Position numbers and translations under genes: made by a program. A model generated the notes under the pieces. It had not been told where the DNA came from. It saw nothing but the letters and a program-made list of their open reading frames with translations, and did no database searches. Of a DNA stretch of 64,000 nt, positions 16,804 to 27,453 are shown piece after piece (the stretch's first letter is position 1; every line of letters begins with the position of its first letter). The stretch lies in the NCBI RefSeq assembly GCF_009765965.1, contig NZ_LMUL01000001.1, forward strand, positions 117,276 through 181,275. Reading direction: 5' to 3'. This DNA comes from Caulobacter sp. S45. Lineage in GTDB: Bacteria > Pseudomonadota > Alphaproteobacteria > Caulobacterales > Caulobacteraceae.

Positions 16804-17868
16804 ATGTCTGACAGCGCCTCGGAACGCGGCCTCCTGCGCGACAGCGCCAGGCGGCTGCTCGACACCGGAAGCCAGCTCGGGCGGACGCGTGCGGCGCGCG
16901 CAAGCTGGCCCGAGGTGGACCGGAAGATATGGGGGGAGGTCTGCCTGGCCGGTTGGCCCATGCTGCTGGCCTCCGAGGTGGACGGCGGATGGGGCGCGGA
17001 CGCCAGCGACATGGTCGCCGTCCTCGACGGTGTCGCCGACCTGCTCGCGCCTGAACCGTTCGCGGCCAGCCTGGTGGTCGCGCCCTTGTTGCTCGCTTGC
17101 GGGACGTCGTCGGCGCGGGCCGTGCTGGACGACATGGTCGAGGGCCGCTCCATCGCCCTGACAGCCTTGGGCGAAACCTTTCCGATGGCGGGCGACCCGA
17201 CCCACGTCGTGGCCGAAGCCCAGTGGGCGGATCGTATCGTCTGTGCAGATCGGACGGGCGGGGCGTTCCGCCTGCTGGCGGTCGAGCGCGAGGAACTGGA
17301 TCAGGCTTGGCCCGCACGCAGGACAGTGGACGACGGATCGCTGCGCTTCTTCTCGATCGAAGGGGTTGCAGGTCAGGAACTCGGCCTAGGCCCAGATATC
17401 CAAGGGGCTTTCGAGGCGGCGGGGAACCTGTTGCGGCTCGGCGCGGCGGCGAGCCTGGTGGGCGTCGCCCAGCGCGCCTTCGACATGACGCTGGACTACC
17501 TGAAGGTCCGGCGTCAGTTCGGCGTGCCCATCGGCTCCTTCCAGGCGCTGCAACATCGCGCCGCCTCGATGCATGTGGGCTGCATGGCGGCCAGGGCGCT
17601 GGTCAGGGAGGCCGCCTTGGCGGTCGGGACCTCGAACGAGGGACGGGCCTGCGCCATGGCCAAGGCCAAGGCGTCGGCCATGGCCGTCGGGCTGGTCAAG
17701 GAATGCGTGCAGATGCACGGCGCCATCGGGTTCACCAACGAATACGACCTAGCCCTCTACTTCCGGCGAGCCGTATCGCTCGCGTCTTCCTACGGCGGGG
17801 CGGATATGTGTCGTCAGCAAGTCTTCGACGACACTGTGCAGGCCTTCATCAAGGAGCAGGCGGCATGA
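16804..17868 (+). CDS. Acyl-CoA dehydrogenase (small or second subunit)
   Basis: This 354-residue homologue is shorter and more divergent than its neighbour. The C-terminal half is recognisable (GVAQRAFDMTLDYLKVRRQFG, QMHGAIGFTNEYDLALYFRRA), while the N-terminal and middle domains are weakly conserved and lack a clear EPGSGSD-type FAD/substrate segment. In steroid side-chain degradation such unequal pairs form alpha2beta2 dehydrogenases, with FAD bound at the interface; that is the likely arrangement here. The start ATG follows the stop of the larger subunit immediately, and the stop overlaps the next gene as ATGA. Confidence 0.85.
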   Translation: MSDSASERGLLRDSARRLLDTGSQLGRTRAARASWPEVDRKIWGEVCLAGWPMLLASEVDGGWGADASDMVAVLDGVADLLAPEPFAASLVVAPLLLACGTSSARAVLDDMVEGRSIALTALGETFPMAGDPTHVVAEAQWADRIVCADRTGGAFRLLAVEREELDQAWPARRTVDDGSLRFFSIEGVAGQELGLGPDIQGAFEAAGNLLRLGAAASLVGVAQRAFDMTLDYLKVRRQFGVPIGSFQALQHRAASMHVGCMAARALVREAALAVGTSNEGRACAMAKAKASAMAVGLVKECVQMHGAIGFTNEYDLALYFRRAVSLASSYGGADMCRQQVFDDTVQAFIKEQAA

Positions 17869-19004
17869 TGAAGTTCCATTTCATGCACCTGATGCCCTAC
17901 GCCGCCATCGATCAGGCAGAACGAGCCAAGTACAACTCGGCCTGGGTGACGCTGCCCAACAGCCTCTACGATCCCGAGCAAGGTTCGCGTCTGTATCACG
18001 AGTACATCGACGACCTAGTCCGCGCCGACCGGTTGGGCTTCGACGGCGTTTGCGTGAACGAGCATCACCAGACCGCCTACGGCATGATGCCGTCGCCGAT
18101 CGTCATCGCCTCGATTCTGGCGCGCGAGACCAAGACCTGCAAGATCGCCATCCTAGGCAGCGCGATACCGCTGCGCGATCACCCGCTGACGCTCGCCGAA
18201 GAGCACGCGATGATCGACACCATCTCAGGTGGCCGGCTGATAACGGGGTTCGTGCGCGGGATCGGGGCGGAATACCACGCCTTCGGGGTCAACCCGGCCA
18301 AGTCGCACGAGCGGTTCCACGAGGCCCATGATCTGATCATCCGGGCCTGGACCGAGCCGGGTCCTTTCGCCTTCGAGGGCAAGCACCACCAGGTCAACTA
18401 TGTGAATATCTGGCCGACGCCCTATCAGAAGCCGCATCCGCCGATCTGGATACCGTCGCAGGGCTCGCAGGAAACCATCGAGTTCGCCTCCCACCCCGAC
18501 CACAAGTACACCTACCTGCAGACCTTCAGCCCTGCGGTGCAGGTGAAGAAGTTCCTCGACGCCTATCGCCAGCAGGCCGAAACCTACGGTTACGAAGCCG
18601 ACGACAGCCAGCTCGGCTGGGCGGTGCCGGTCTATGTCGGCGAGACGGACGCCCAGGCGCTCGAAGAGGCGCGGCCGCACTACGACGCCTTCCGCAACGT
18701 GTTCGCCAAGATGCCGCTGCCGATGCTGATCCCACCCGGCTACACCTCGGTCAATTCGCTGATGCGGCTGATGGGCAAGAGCGGGCCGGCCAATACCGTG
18801 ACCTTCGAAGAGTCCGTGCGCGACGGCATGATCATCTGCGGCGGCCCCGACACCGTGCGCGAGAAGCTCGAAGCCTATCACCACGATATCGGCTTCGGCC
18901 ACTTCCTGGCCAACCTGCAGTTCGGCACCATGCCGTCGGAGATGACGGCGGCCAATCAGCAGCGCTTCGCCGAGGGGGTCATGGCCCCGCTGCGCGCCCG
19001 CTAG
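17865..19004 (+). CDS. LLM-class (bacterial luciferase-like) flavin-dependent monooxygenase
   Basis: This 379-residue TIM-barrel protein shows the luciferase-like pattern: an N-terminal strand MKFHFMHLMPY, ADRLGFDGVCVNEHH, a glycine-rich segment TISGGRLITGFVRG, and HPPIWIPSQGSQETIEFA. These enzymes use reduced FMN from a separate reductase and O2 to oxygenate ketones, aldehydes, sulphonates or heterocycles. No flavin reductase is encoded nearby. As the last gene of the island, joined by an ATGA overlap to the dehydrogenase, it may oxidise the ketone or aldehyde released by retro-aldol cleavage. The reaction is not proven by sequence. Confidence 0.83.
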   Translation: MMKFHFMHLMPYAAIDQAERAKYNSAWVTLPNSLYDPEQGSRLYHEYIDDLVRADRLGFDGVCVNEHHQTAYGMMPSPIVIASILARETKTCKIAILGSAIPLRDHPLTLAEEHAMIDTISGGRLITGFVRGIGAEYHAFGVNPAKSHERFHEAHDLIIRAWTEPGPFAFEGKHHQVNYVNIWPTPYQKPHPPIWIPSQGSQETIEFASHPDHKYTYLQTFSPAVQVKKFLDAYRQQAETYGYEADDSQLGWAVPVYVGETDAQALEEARPHYDAFRNVFAKMPLPMLIPPGYTSVNSLMRLMGKSGPANTVTFEESVRDGMIICGGPDTVREKLEAYHHDIGFGHFLANLQFGTMPSEMTAANQQRFAEGVMAPLRAR

Positions 19005-19190
19005 CCCTCGTCGCAATGCACCGCTTGTTGGCGTTTCCGCCAAGCGTGACGTCGCCGCGATGAGCGCCCGCAGGATACTTGGATCGTCCGGGCGCCGGAT
19101 CCGCTGAAGCGGGCGACGTGCCAATCCTGACGTTTGAGCCTTGCGCAGGTGGGGAGGGGGCCTCCGCCGCCGCGCATTTGACGCCAAGAT

Positions 19191-19210
19191 ATCATGACGT
19201 CATGATGTCT
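19191..19210. promoter_or_regulatory. Candidate GntR operator before the TauE permease gene
   Basis: ATCATGACGTCATGAT (19191-19206) is a perfect 16-bp palindrome. It overlaps GACGTCATGATGTCT (19196-19210), and that 15-mer occurs again, without mismatch, just before the GntR gene at 20989-21003. The common core GACGTCATGATGTC is itself a dyad with one mismatched pair. It lies about 70 bases before the permease start. Confidence 0.7.
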
Positions 19211-19278
19211 TATCGCGCCGCCTTATAGTGTCCAGGGTTCGGGATGTCTGACCGGGGCCGCGCGGCCAGGTGTGGTTG

Positions 19279-20136
19279 ATGAGTGTGGAATTCGAGCTTT
19301 GGCTGTTTGTGGGCTCTTTCGGCGCAAGTGTGCTGGGTGGAATGCTCGGGATGGCCAGCGGCGTCTTCATCGTGCCGATCCTGACGATCTTCGGTCGTCT
19401 TGATATTCATGCCGCCATCGGCGCGAGCATCGTGTCGGTGATCGCCTGCTCTTGTGGCGGAGCCGGGCCGTTCCTGAAGGCCGGCCTCACGAACTTGCGG
19501 CTTGCGGTCGTCCTGGAGGTCGCCACCACGCTGGGCGCCCTCAGCGGAGTGGCCCTGGCCGGGCTCGTTTCCGCCAGGGCGCTCTTCCTGATCTTCTCGA
19601 TGGTTCTGGCGGTCTCGGCTTGGCAGATGCTGATGGGTCGCCGAAAGCCCGATGTCGCGGCTGCGACGCCCTCTGCCAAGTCTTCTCGGCTGCGGTTGGA
19701 CGCCAGCTATCCCGATCCGAAGCTCGGACGGGACGTGCATTACAACGTTGAGCGGCTCCCCCTCGGCATGGGCATGATGTATGCGGCCGGCCTGCTGTCG
19801 GCGCTCCTGGGCATTGGAAGCGGCGTGCTGAAGGTCCCGGCCATGGACGCCGTGCTTCGCTTGCCGATGAAGGTATCGTCCGCAACGTCCAACTTCATGA
19901 TCGGCGTGACTGCGGCGGCGAGTGCGAGCGCTTATTTCTTCCGTGGCAATATTGTCCCCGGCATCGCGGGCCCTGTCGCCCTGGGATCGGTGGCGGGCGC
20001 GGCGCTCGGCGCGCGCATCCTGTTGATCGTTCCCACTGACAAGCTGCGGGGGCTGTTTATAGGCGCCCTGGCGATACTGGCGGTGCAGATGCTGCTTGCG
20101 GGGTTTGGCGTGGATTTGGCGCGGCTGAATTTATGA
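19279..20136 (+). CDS. TauE/SafE family membrane permease (sulfite/organosulfonate exporter-like)
   Basis: This 285-residue integral membrane protein has two repeats of three to four membrane helices joined by a hydrophilic loop around residues 125-165, as expected for TauE/SafE (formerly DUF81). Signature segments are GASVLGGMLGMASGVFIVP in the first half and LLSALLGIGSGVLKVP in the second. Members export sulfite, sulfoacetate or other small anions; the substrate here is unknown. The ATG at 19279 is preferred over an in-frame GTG nine bases earlier. It overlaps the DUF1634 gene as ATGA and has a candidate GntR operator upstream. Confidence 0.85.
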   Translation: MSVEFELWLFVGSFGASVLGGMLGMASGVFIVPILTIFGRLDIHAAIGASIVSVIACSCGGAGPFLKAGLTNLRLAVVLEVATTLGALSGVALAGLVSARALFLIFSMVLAVSAWQMLMGRRKPDVAAATPSAKSSRLRLDASYPDPKLGRDVHYNVERLPLGMGMMYAAGLLSALLGIGSGVLKVPAMDAVLRLPMKVSSATSNFMIGVTAAASASAYFFRGNIVPGIAGPVALGSVAGAALGARILLIVPTDKLRGLFIGALAILAVQMLLAGFGVDLARLNL

Positions 20137-20498
20137 CGCCCGGCGATCCAAAAGCCGCCAGCCTGGACGCGCGCCTATCGGCGACGCTGCGCTGGGGAAC
20201 GCGGCTCGGCGTGGTGCTGATCGCCCTGGGGCTCCTGGTCCCTGCCGGCCGCCCGCTTGGGGCGGTGCTGGTTATGACGGGGGTGGGTGTCTTCATCCTG
20301 CTGCCAGCCGCATGCGTGGCCCTGATGTCTTGGGCCTTCGCCATGGCCCGCGATCATCTTTTCATGGGGATCGCGGGCCTGGTCCTGGCCATTATGGCGC
20401 TGGATGTCGCCATGGTCCCGGCTTCGCGTCCTAGCCGCGCGCCATCGCATGGCGCCGGGCCAGCCATCCGTCGACCGAGAACGGTCCTGCACCTCTAA
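20133..20498 (+). CDS. DUF1634 membrane protein
   Basis: This 121-residue protein has three predicted membrane helices (LGVVLIALGLLVPAG, LGAVLVMTGVGVFILLPAA, HLFMGIAGLVLAIMALDVAM). DUF1634 genes are commonly found behind TauE/SafE permease genes and are thought to act as a companion subunit, although the function is not established. The ATGA overlap with the permease gene supports this. The last 68 bases overlap the convergent DoxX gene on the other strand, and the C-terminal basic tail after residue 98 is probably not conserved. Confidence 0.8.
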   Translation: MTPGDPKAASLDARLSATLRWGTRLGVVLIALGLLVPAGRPLGAVLVMTGVGVFILLPAACVALMSWAFAMARDHLFMGIAGLVLAIMALDVAMVPASRPSRAPSHGAGPAIRRPRTVLHL

Positions 20499-20913
20499 GC
20501 ACCAGAGACACAAGCCCCGCCAGGTAAAGCAGATCCGTCTCATAGCCAGGTTGGCCGAAGTGAGCGCCCGTGGCCGTCACCGATTGCAGCTTGATCGAAC
20601 TGAACCCGTTCGGCAGGTGGACGGTGACGATCGCAACGGCGAGGACGGCGGCCATGGGTATGCTGGCCAGCGGGATGAGCGCGCCGGCCAGGACGGCGAG
20701 GCCGCCCAGAAGCTCCACCAGGATCGTCGCCCAGGCCATGAAGTGGGGGGCAGGCACGCCGAGTGCATGAAGTATCTGGGCGAAGGAATCAGGGCCTCGC
20801 GCCAGCTTGGCGTATCCATGTTCCACGAAGCCGTAGCCGACCATCAGCCGAAGCGGGATCGGCGCCCATCGCACGGCTCGTCCCTCCAGCGCGCCCCAAA
20901 ACCCGTTCATCAT
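20431..20913 (-). CDS. DoxX family membrane protein
   Basis: This protein of about 160 residues has four membrane helices and the DoxX pattern (PLRLMVGYGFVEHGYAKLARG near the N-terminus, then WATILVELLGGLAVLAGA). DoxX-like proteins are quinone- or thiol-associated membrane proteins, often linked to oxidative or sulfur stress, but the exact role is unknown. The ATG at 20913 lies seven bases after AAGGGA; a GTG two codons upstream is too close to that site. It is divergent from the GntR gene and convergent with DUF1634, so it may share the GntR-controlled region around 20989. Confidence 0.8.
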   Translation of the reverse strand: MMNGFWGALEGRAVRWAPIPLRLMVGYGFVEHGYAKLARGPDSFAQILHALGVPAPHFMAWATILVELLGGLAVLAGALIPLASIPMAAVLAVAIVTVHLPNGFSSIKLQSVTATGAHFGQPGYETDLLYLAGLVSLVLRGAGPFSVDGWLARRHAMARG

Positions 20914-20988
20914 CGTCACGTCCCTTCGCGGCAGGCTTATGATCGTTGGGAATTCGTGCGCGTGGCCGAGTAGGTTACAAGAGGTGCG

Positions 20989-21003
20989 GACGTCATGATG
21001 TCT
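20989..21003. promoter_or_regulatory. Candidate GntR operator before the gntR-type gene
   Basis: GACGTCATGATGTCT is identical to 19196-19210. It ends 11 bases before the regulator's ATG and lies in the divergent gap with the DoxX gene, so it could serve autoregulation and also affect DoxX. Confidence 0.7.
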
Positions 21004-21014
21004 GGGATAAAAAT

Positions 21015-21767
21015 ATGATCGATTCGCCGCCTGACCGATCTCCCCTGTACGCGCGGGTCGAATCCGCCCTGGCTGAGCGCATTCAGCTCGGCGCCTTGTC
21101 GCCTGGGGACCGTCTGCCGTCGGAGGACGAGCTTGCGGACGAATTCGCGATCAGCCGCACCACGGTCAGATCCGCGATCCAGAGCCTCATCCAGCGTGGG
21201 CTGGTGGAGATACGCCGGGGTCGCGGGACGTTCGTCACCTCCCCGAAGATCGTCCAGGAACTCACCAACCTTACCGGTTTCGTCGAGGACATGGAGGCGC
21301 TGGGCCGTGAAGCTACCGCTGAGCTGCTGGATCAGCGTATCGTGCGGGCCGACCCCGCCGTCGCGCGGCGCCTGGCGATCGCGCAGGGCACGCCTGTCAC
21401 CCGCATCCGGCGAATACGCCTCGCCGACGGGACGCCGCTTTCTTATGACGAGACCTTCCTGCCCGTCCATCTCGGCGAGAAGGTGGTCGCCGACGACTTG
21501 GAGACCGAACCGATCTTCGCCTTGTTGGAGCGCAAGTACGACACGCCCCTGGTCGAGGCCGAATACCAGCTTGAAGCCGGCGTTGCGGACTCAACCATTG
21601 CGGCCGCGCTGCGAGTGTCGCTGGGCAGTCCAGTCTTCCTGATCGAGCGCACCTCCTACACCACGGGCGGCCTACCTGTGGACTATGAGCGGCTTCACTA
21701 TCGAGGCGACAAAATCCGATTCATCACGCGCCTAGCCCGCAGAGGCGCGGTTGGTTCTGGAAGCTGA
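21015..21767 (+). CDS. GntR family transcriptional regulator, HutC/UTRA subfamily
   Basis: This 250-residue protein has an N-terminal winged helix (LYARVESALAERIQLG, then PSEDELADEFAISRTTVRSA and the wing GLVEIRRGRGTFVT). A C-terminal UTRA ligand-binding domain spans residues 90-245 (VTRIRRIRLADGTPLSYDETFLP, VFLIERTSYTTGGLPVDYERL). Members sense a small metabolite and repress adjacent transport or catabolic genes. Two identical 15-bp dyads, one before this gene and one before the TauE permease gene, are the probable binding sites. The ligand is unknown but may be the permease substrate. Confidence 0.9.
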   Translation: MIDSPPDRSPLYARVESALAERIQLGALSPGDRLPSEDELADEFAISRTTVRSAIQSLIQRGLVEIRRGRGTFVTSPKIVQELTNLTGFVEDMEALGREATAELLDQRIVRADPAVARRLAIAQGTPVTRIRRIRLADGTPLSYDETFLPVHLGEKVVADDLETEPIFALLERKYDTPLVEAEYQLEAGVADSTIAAALRVSLGSPVFLIERTSYTTGGLPVDYERLHYRGDKIRFITRLARRGAVGSGS

Positions 21768-21831
21768 GGCGGCGGGCGCCTTCTCGCTGTGGCTGGTTTC
21801 TGCGGGGGCAGGCAGCTCGGCCGGGCCCATG

Positions 21832-21887
21832 AAAAAGGTCGGGCGATCGATCATCTGAGGCCTGCGCCTCGGATCGATCGCCCGACC
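21832..21887 (-). terminator. Strong intrinsic terminator of the DUF417 gene
   Basis: GGTCGGGCGATCGATC (21837-21852) pairs perfectly over 16 bp with 21872-21887. An inner GAGGC/GCCTC stem lies within the loop. Read on the minus strand, the hairpin is followed by TTTTT (complement of 21832-21836). It lies 31 bases after the DUF417 stop codon. Confidence 0.85.
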
Positions 21888-21917
21888 GATTGTCCGGTGG
21901 ACGGGGCGGCTGCTGGA

Positions 21918-22415
21918 TCAGGCCGAAGCATTGGCCTTGCTGAAGACCCGTTGGACGTCTTCCTTGAGTAGGTAGACGGACACGGCCAGAAGAACGACGT
22001 CCTTCATCAGGAAGGGGACATTACCGACCATGGCCGGAAAACCGCCAGCGGACGGAGCCCACCCATCGGGCGTGAAAGGAATGATGGTCACGGTGCCGAT
22101 GAACGTGGCCACCGAGCCAAGCGCACCGAGCACTCCCAGCTTCTTATTCCAGAACCCGGCAAGCAGAAGCGCTCCGAAGGTCCATTCGCTGACGCCCAGG
22201 AAGGTGCTGGCGCCGCGGATACCGAAGGCGGGATATAGCCAGAAGATCAAGGGCCCGTGGCTGATGTATGGGATCAGCACCTGAGCTTCATATGCGAACC
22301 ACTTCTGATAGCCGAAGAAGGCGAAGATGATGACCATGGCTCCCCGGAGCAGGTGGTAATCCAGGTCACGCCGAAGCAGCCCGGATTTCGCAAGCGTGTT
22401 GACGATGACGTTCAT
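21918..22415 (-). CDS. DUF417 (RclC/YkgB-like) inner-membrane protein
   Basis: This 165-residue membrane protein has four helices and the DUF417 pattern (LLRGAMVIIFAFFGYQKWFAYEA, IPYISHGPLIFWLYPAFG, GTVTIIPFTPDGW, FLMKDVVLLAVSVYLLKED). The E. coli member RclC belongs to the reactive-chlorine response system and is controlled by RclR. Here the gene follows an AhpD-like gene and is divergent from an RclR-like regulator, which supports an oxidant-response role. An AGGGGA ribosome site precedes the ATG, and a strong terminator follows the gene. Confidence 0.82.
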   Translation of the reverse strand: MNVIVNTLAKSGLLRRDLDYHLLRGAMVIIFAFFGYQKWFAYEAQVLIPYISHGPLIFWLYPAFGIRGASTFLGVSEWTFGALLLAGFWNKKLGVLGALGSVATFIGTVTIIPFTPDGWAPSAGGFPAMVGNVPFLMKDVVLLAVSVYLLKEDVQRVFSKANASA

Positions 22416-22496
22416 TGGTTTTCCCCTGTGGAAAGCACTGCTGAGTTCGCTCCGAACTGAGCGCGGGTTGGAGGGATGCGACCTGGATGGAAGGAT

Positions 22497-22520
22497 CGGA
22501 CGCTGCAGGTGCAGCGTCCG
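22497..22520. repeat. Perfect hairpin between AhpD-like and DUF417 genes
   Basis: CGGACGCTGCA and TGCAGCGTCCG form an 11-bp inverted repeat with only GG between the arms. It lies 14 bases after the AhpD-like stop on the minus strand, with no T-run. It may reduce read-through or protect the upstream mRNA end. Confidence 0.5.
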
Positions 22521-22534
22521 CTCGGGTCAATCGA

Positions 22535-23071
22535 TCAGTGCACAGCCGGGAAATCGACGACCGTGTTGTTGATGCGGTTGAAGACGTTGGTGAACACAGT
22601 CACCGCGATCGCCAGGCTGATCTCGACCAGTTGGGTGTCGGTGTAACCGGCGTGCTTGATTGCTGCGAATTCGGCTTCGTTGATGGTGCCGCTGGTGTTT
22701 GCGAGCACCTTGACGAAATGGACCAGGGCGTCGCGTTTGGCGTCACCCGTCGGCTGACCGTCCCGCAGTTGCTTCAGGACGTCCTGCGGCAGGCCGGCCA
22801 TCTTCCCGAGCAGGCTATGGGCTGCGACGCAGTAATCGCAGCCGGCAGCGACACTGACGACGAGCTTGATCGTCTCTTGATCCGGCTTGCTGAGCGATCC
22901 GCCAGCCAGCACGCCATCTGCATTCAGGACGGCTTGCAGGGCTGCTGGCCCGTGCGCCCCGATGGTGGCGAATGTGTTCGGCACGCTCCCAGCCATCTTC
23001 TTGATCTTGGCGTAGACTTCGGCGGTTTGGCCGGTCGCGCTGTCGAGAGCCGGGGTGATGATGCGAGACAT
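22535..23071 (-). CDS. Carboxymuconolactone decarboxylase/AhpD family protein
   Basis: This 178-residue alkylhydroperoxidase-like protein contains the redox motif GCDYCVAAHSLLG, matching the CxxC-x3-H active site of AhpD rather than the decarboxylase branch. Such proteins reduce peroxides or act as thiol reductases in stress operons. It is the first gene of a minus-strand pair with DUF417 and is divergent from the AraC/cupin regulator, 134 bases away. A ribosome site (AAGGGAAA) precedes the ATG. Confidence 0.87.
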   Translation of the reverse strand: MSRIITPALDSATGQTAEVYAKIKKMAGSVPNTFATIGAHGPAALQAVLNADGVLAGGSLSKPDQETIKLVVSVAAGCDYCVAAHSLLGKMAGLPQDVLKQLRDGQPTGDAKRDALVHFVKVLANTSGTINEAEFAAIKHAGYTDTQLVEISLAIAVTVFTNVFNRINNTVVDFPAVH

Positions 23072-23140
23072 GTGCGTTTTCCCTTGTGCTTGCGGGCGAC
23101 GTCTTCCCTGACGACAAGGGCCAAGATAGGCGCAATGGTG

Positions 23141-23153
23141 GGATTGCTAATCC
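23141..23153. promoter_or_regulatory. Dyad in the divergent RclR-like promoter region
   Basis: GGATTGCTAATCC has perfect 5-bp arms around GCT. It is centred between the AhpD-like gene and the divergent AraC/cupin regulator gene. It could be an operator or part of a promoter; the evidence is only the symmetry and position. Confidence 0.3.
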
Positions 23154-23205
23154 TCATATGGCTCAATAACATGCTCGTTAGTTTCAATGTCGGGATGTGG
23201 GTGAG

Positions 23206-24207
23206 ATGGAGCCGATTGACTGGCTAAGCCGCCTGCTGGTGATGATGCCCGTCAGCGGGCGAGCCGAGCATCGTTGCTTTTTCGGTGCGCCGTGGCGTTT
23301 GGAAAACCCGCCATCCGATGCCGGGGAGGTCCCGTATCATATTGTTTTGGCGGGCTCGGCGGTCCTGGATGGCGTCGAGGGCGCCCCATCCCGCCGCCTC
23401 AAGGCCGGCGACATCCTCCTATTGACGCACGGTCCGGCGCACATCCTTCACGATGGCGGCGGGCAGGAACCTTCGCCTAATCGACAGCGCTTTGGGCCCA
23501 TCCTGACGATCGACGAGAACGACGGCGACGGCGAACGACTCGATATGCTCTGCGGACGATTCATCTTCTCGCCGGCACATGAACGGCTCGTCCATGACTA
23601 CCTACCCGCACGCCTGGTGGTGAGCGCAGCCGAACATTCGGCTGGAACCGCTCGCCCCGGCGCTCGCGCGCAACTGGCCAGCCTTGTCGGATTGATGCGG
23701 TCGGAATCGGCGGAGGAGAACCTGGGCGGCAGAGCCATGCTTGCCGCCCTCTCGACGGCGATGTTCACGCTCACGCTGCGCCTGGCCAGTGAGGACGTCG
23801 AAGCGCCAAGCGGACTGCTGGCGCTGGCAGGCCATCCGCGACTTGCACCTGCGCTGACGGCGATCTTCAACGAACCGGCGAAGCCCTGGACGCTGCCAGA
23901 GCTCTCAAGCCTCTGCAGCATGTCGCGGGCGACCTTCATCCGTCAGTTCCAGCAGAGCCTGGGACGCTCGGCCACCGATCTCCTGACCGACGTGCGCATG
24001 ACCGTGGCCGCAAACGAACTAGGCTCATCCTCCACCCCGACCGGCGCGGTGGCGGAGGCTGTGGGCTATCAATCCGAGGCCGCCTTCCAGCGCACCTTCA
24101 AGCAGCACATGGGCGTGACGCCGGCGCAATATCGACGCCAGGCTGCCGCCTCCAACCTACACCGGCGGGGAGGGGACGTGCAGCCACCCTCTCCTGCGGA
24201 GCCATGA
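23206..24207 (+). CDS. AraC family regulator with cupin_6 domain, RclR-like
   Basis: This 333-residue protein has an N-terminal cupin sensor (residues 5-180; AGDILLLTHGPAHIL) and a C-terminal double helix-turn-helix (WTLPELSSLCSMSRATFIRQF, VAEAVGYQSEAAFQRTFKQHMG). Cys24 (HRCFFG) and Cys116 (MLCGRF) align with Cys21 and Cys89 of E. coli RclR, as I recall its sequence; these are the cysteines oxidised by hypochlorous acid. The gene is divergent from the AhpD-like and DUF417 genes, as rclR is next to rclABC. It probably activates them upon oxidation. The C-terminal 30 residues are an unconserved tail. Confidence 0.87.
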   Translation: MEPIDWLSRLLVMMPVSGRAEHRCFFGAPWRLENPPSDAGEVPYHIVLAGSAVLDGVEGAPSRRLKAGDILLLTHGPAHILHDGGGQEPSPNRQRFGPILTIDENDGDGERLDMLCGRFIFSPAHERLVHDYLPARLVVSAAEHSAGTARPGARAQLASLVGLMRSESAEENLGGRAMLAALSTAMFTLTLRLASEDVEAPSGLLALAGHPRLAPALTAIFNEPAKPWTLPELSSLCSMSRATFIRQFQQSLGRSATDLLTDVRMTVAANELGSSSTPTGAVAEAVGYQSEAAFQRTFKQHMGVTPAQYRRQAAASNLHRRGGDVQPPSPAEP

Positions 24208-24235
24208 TTGTCGGTGCGTGCGCTGGGACGTACCG

Positions 24236-27212
<2,977 letters not shown>

Positions 27213-27273
27213 GGGGGGTCCTGCCGTTGGTCAGCCCCTAAGGGCCAAGTTGCTACAGCGATTGACGCTGCGC

Positions 27274-27329
27274 GACGTTCCCGCGCGGCATGGGAACGTC
27301 TGGACCGGCCGCTGAATGGGATCGGTCCA
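27274..27329. promoter_or_regulatory. Two consecutive inverted repeats between the GH15 and glucokinase genes
   Basis: GACGTTCCC and GGGAACGTC form a perfect 9-bp inverted repeat with a 9-base spacer (27274-27300). Directly next to it TGGACCG and CGGTCCA form a 7-bp repeat with a 15-base spacer (27301-27329). The pair lies in the divergent gap and may be an operator for sugar control, or RNA structure in a leader. Confidence 0.45.
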
Positions 27330-27453
27330 CCGGCGTTTAGGGTGTGAGCGCCCCCTTGATCGGAACCATTCTCACCGCGCCGGATTAGCCCCGTCTACGT
27401 ATCAAGCTGCGCAGCGATCTCCTCTGAGGCGATCGCATGTAGGCTGAGAAGGC

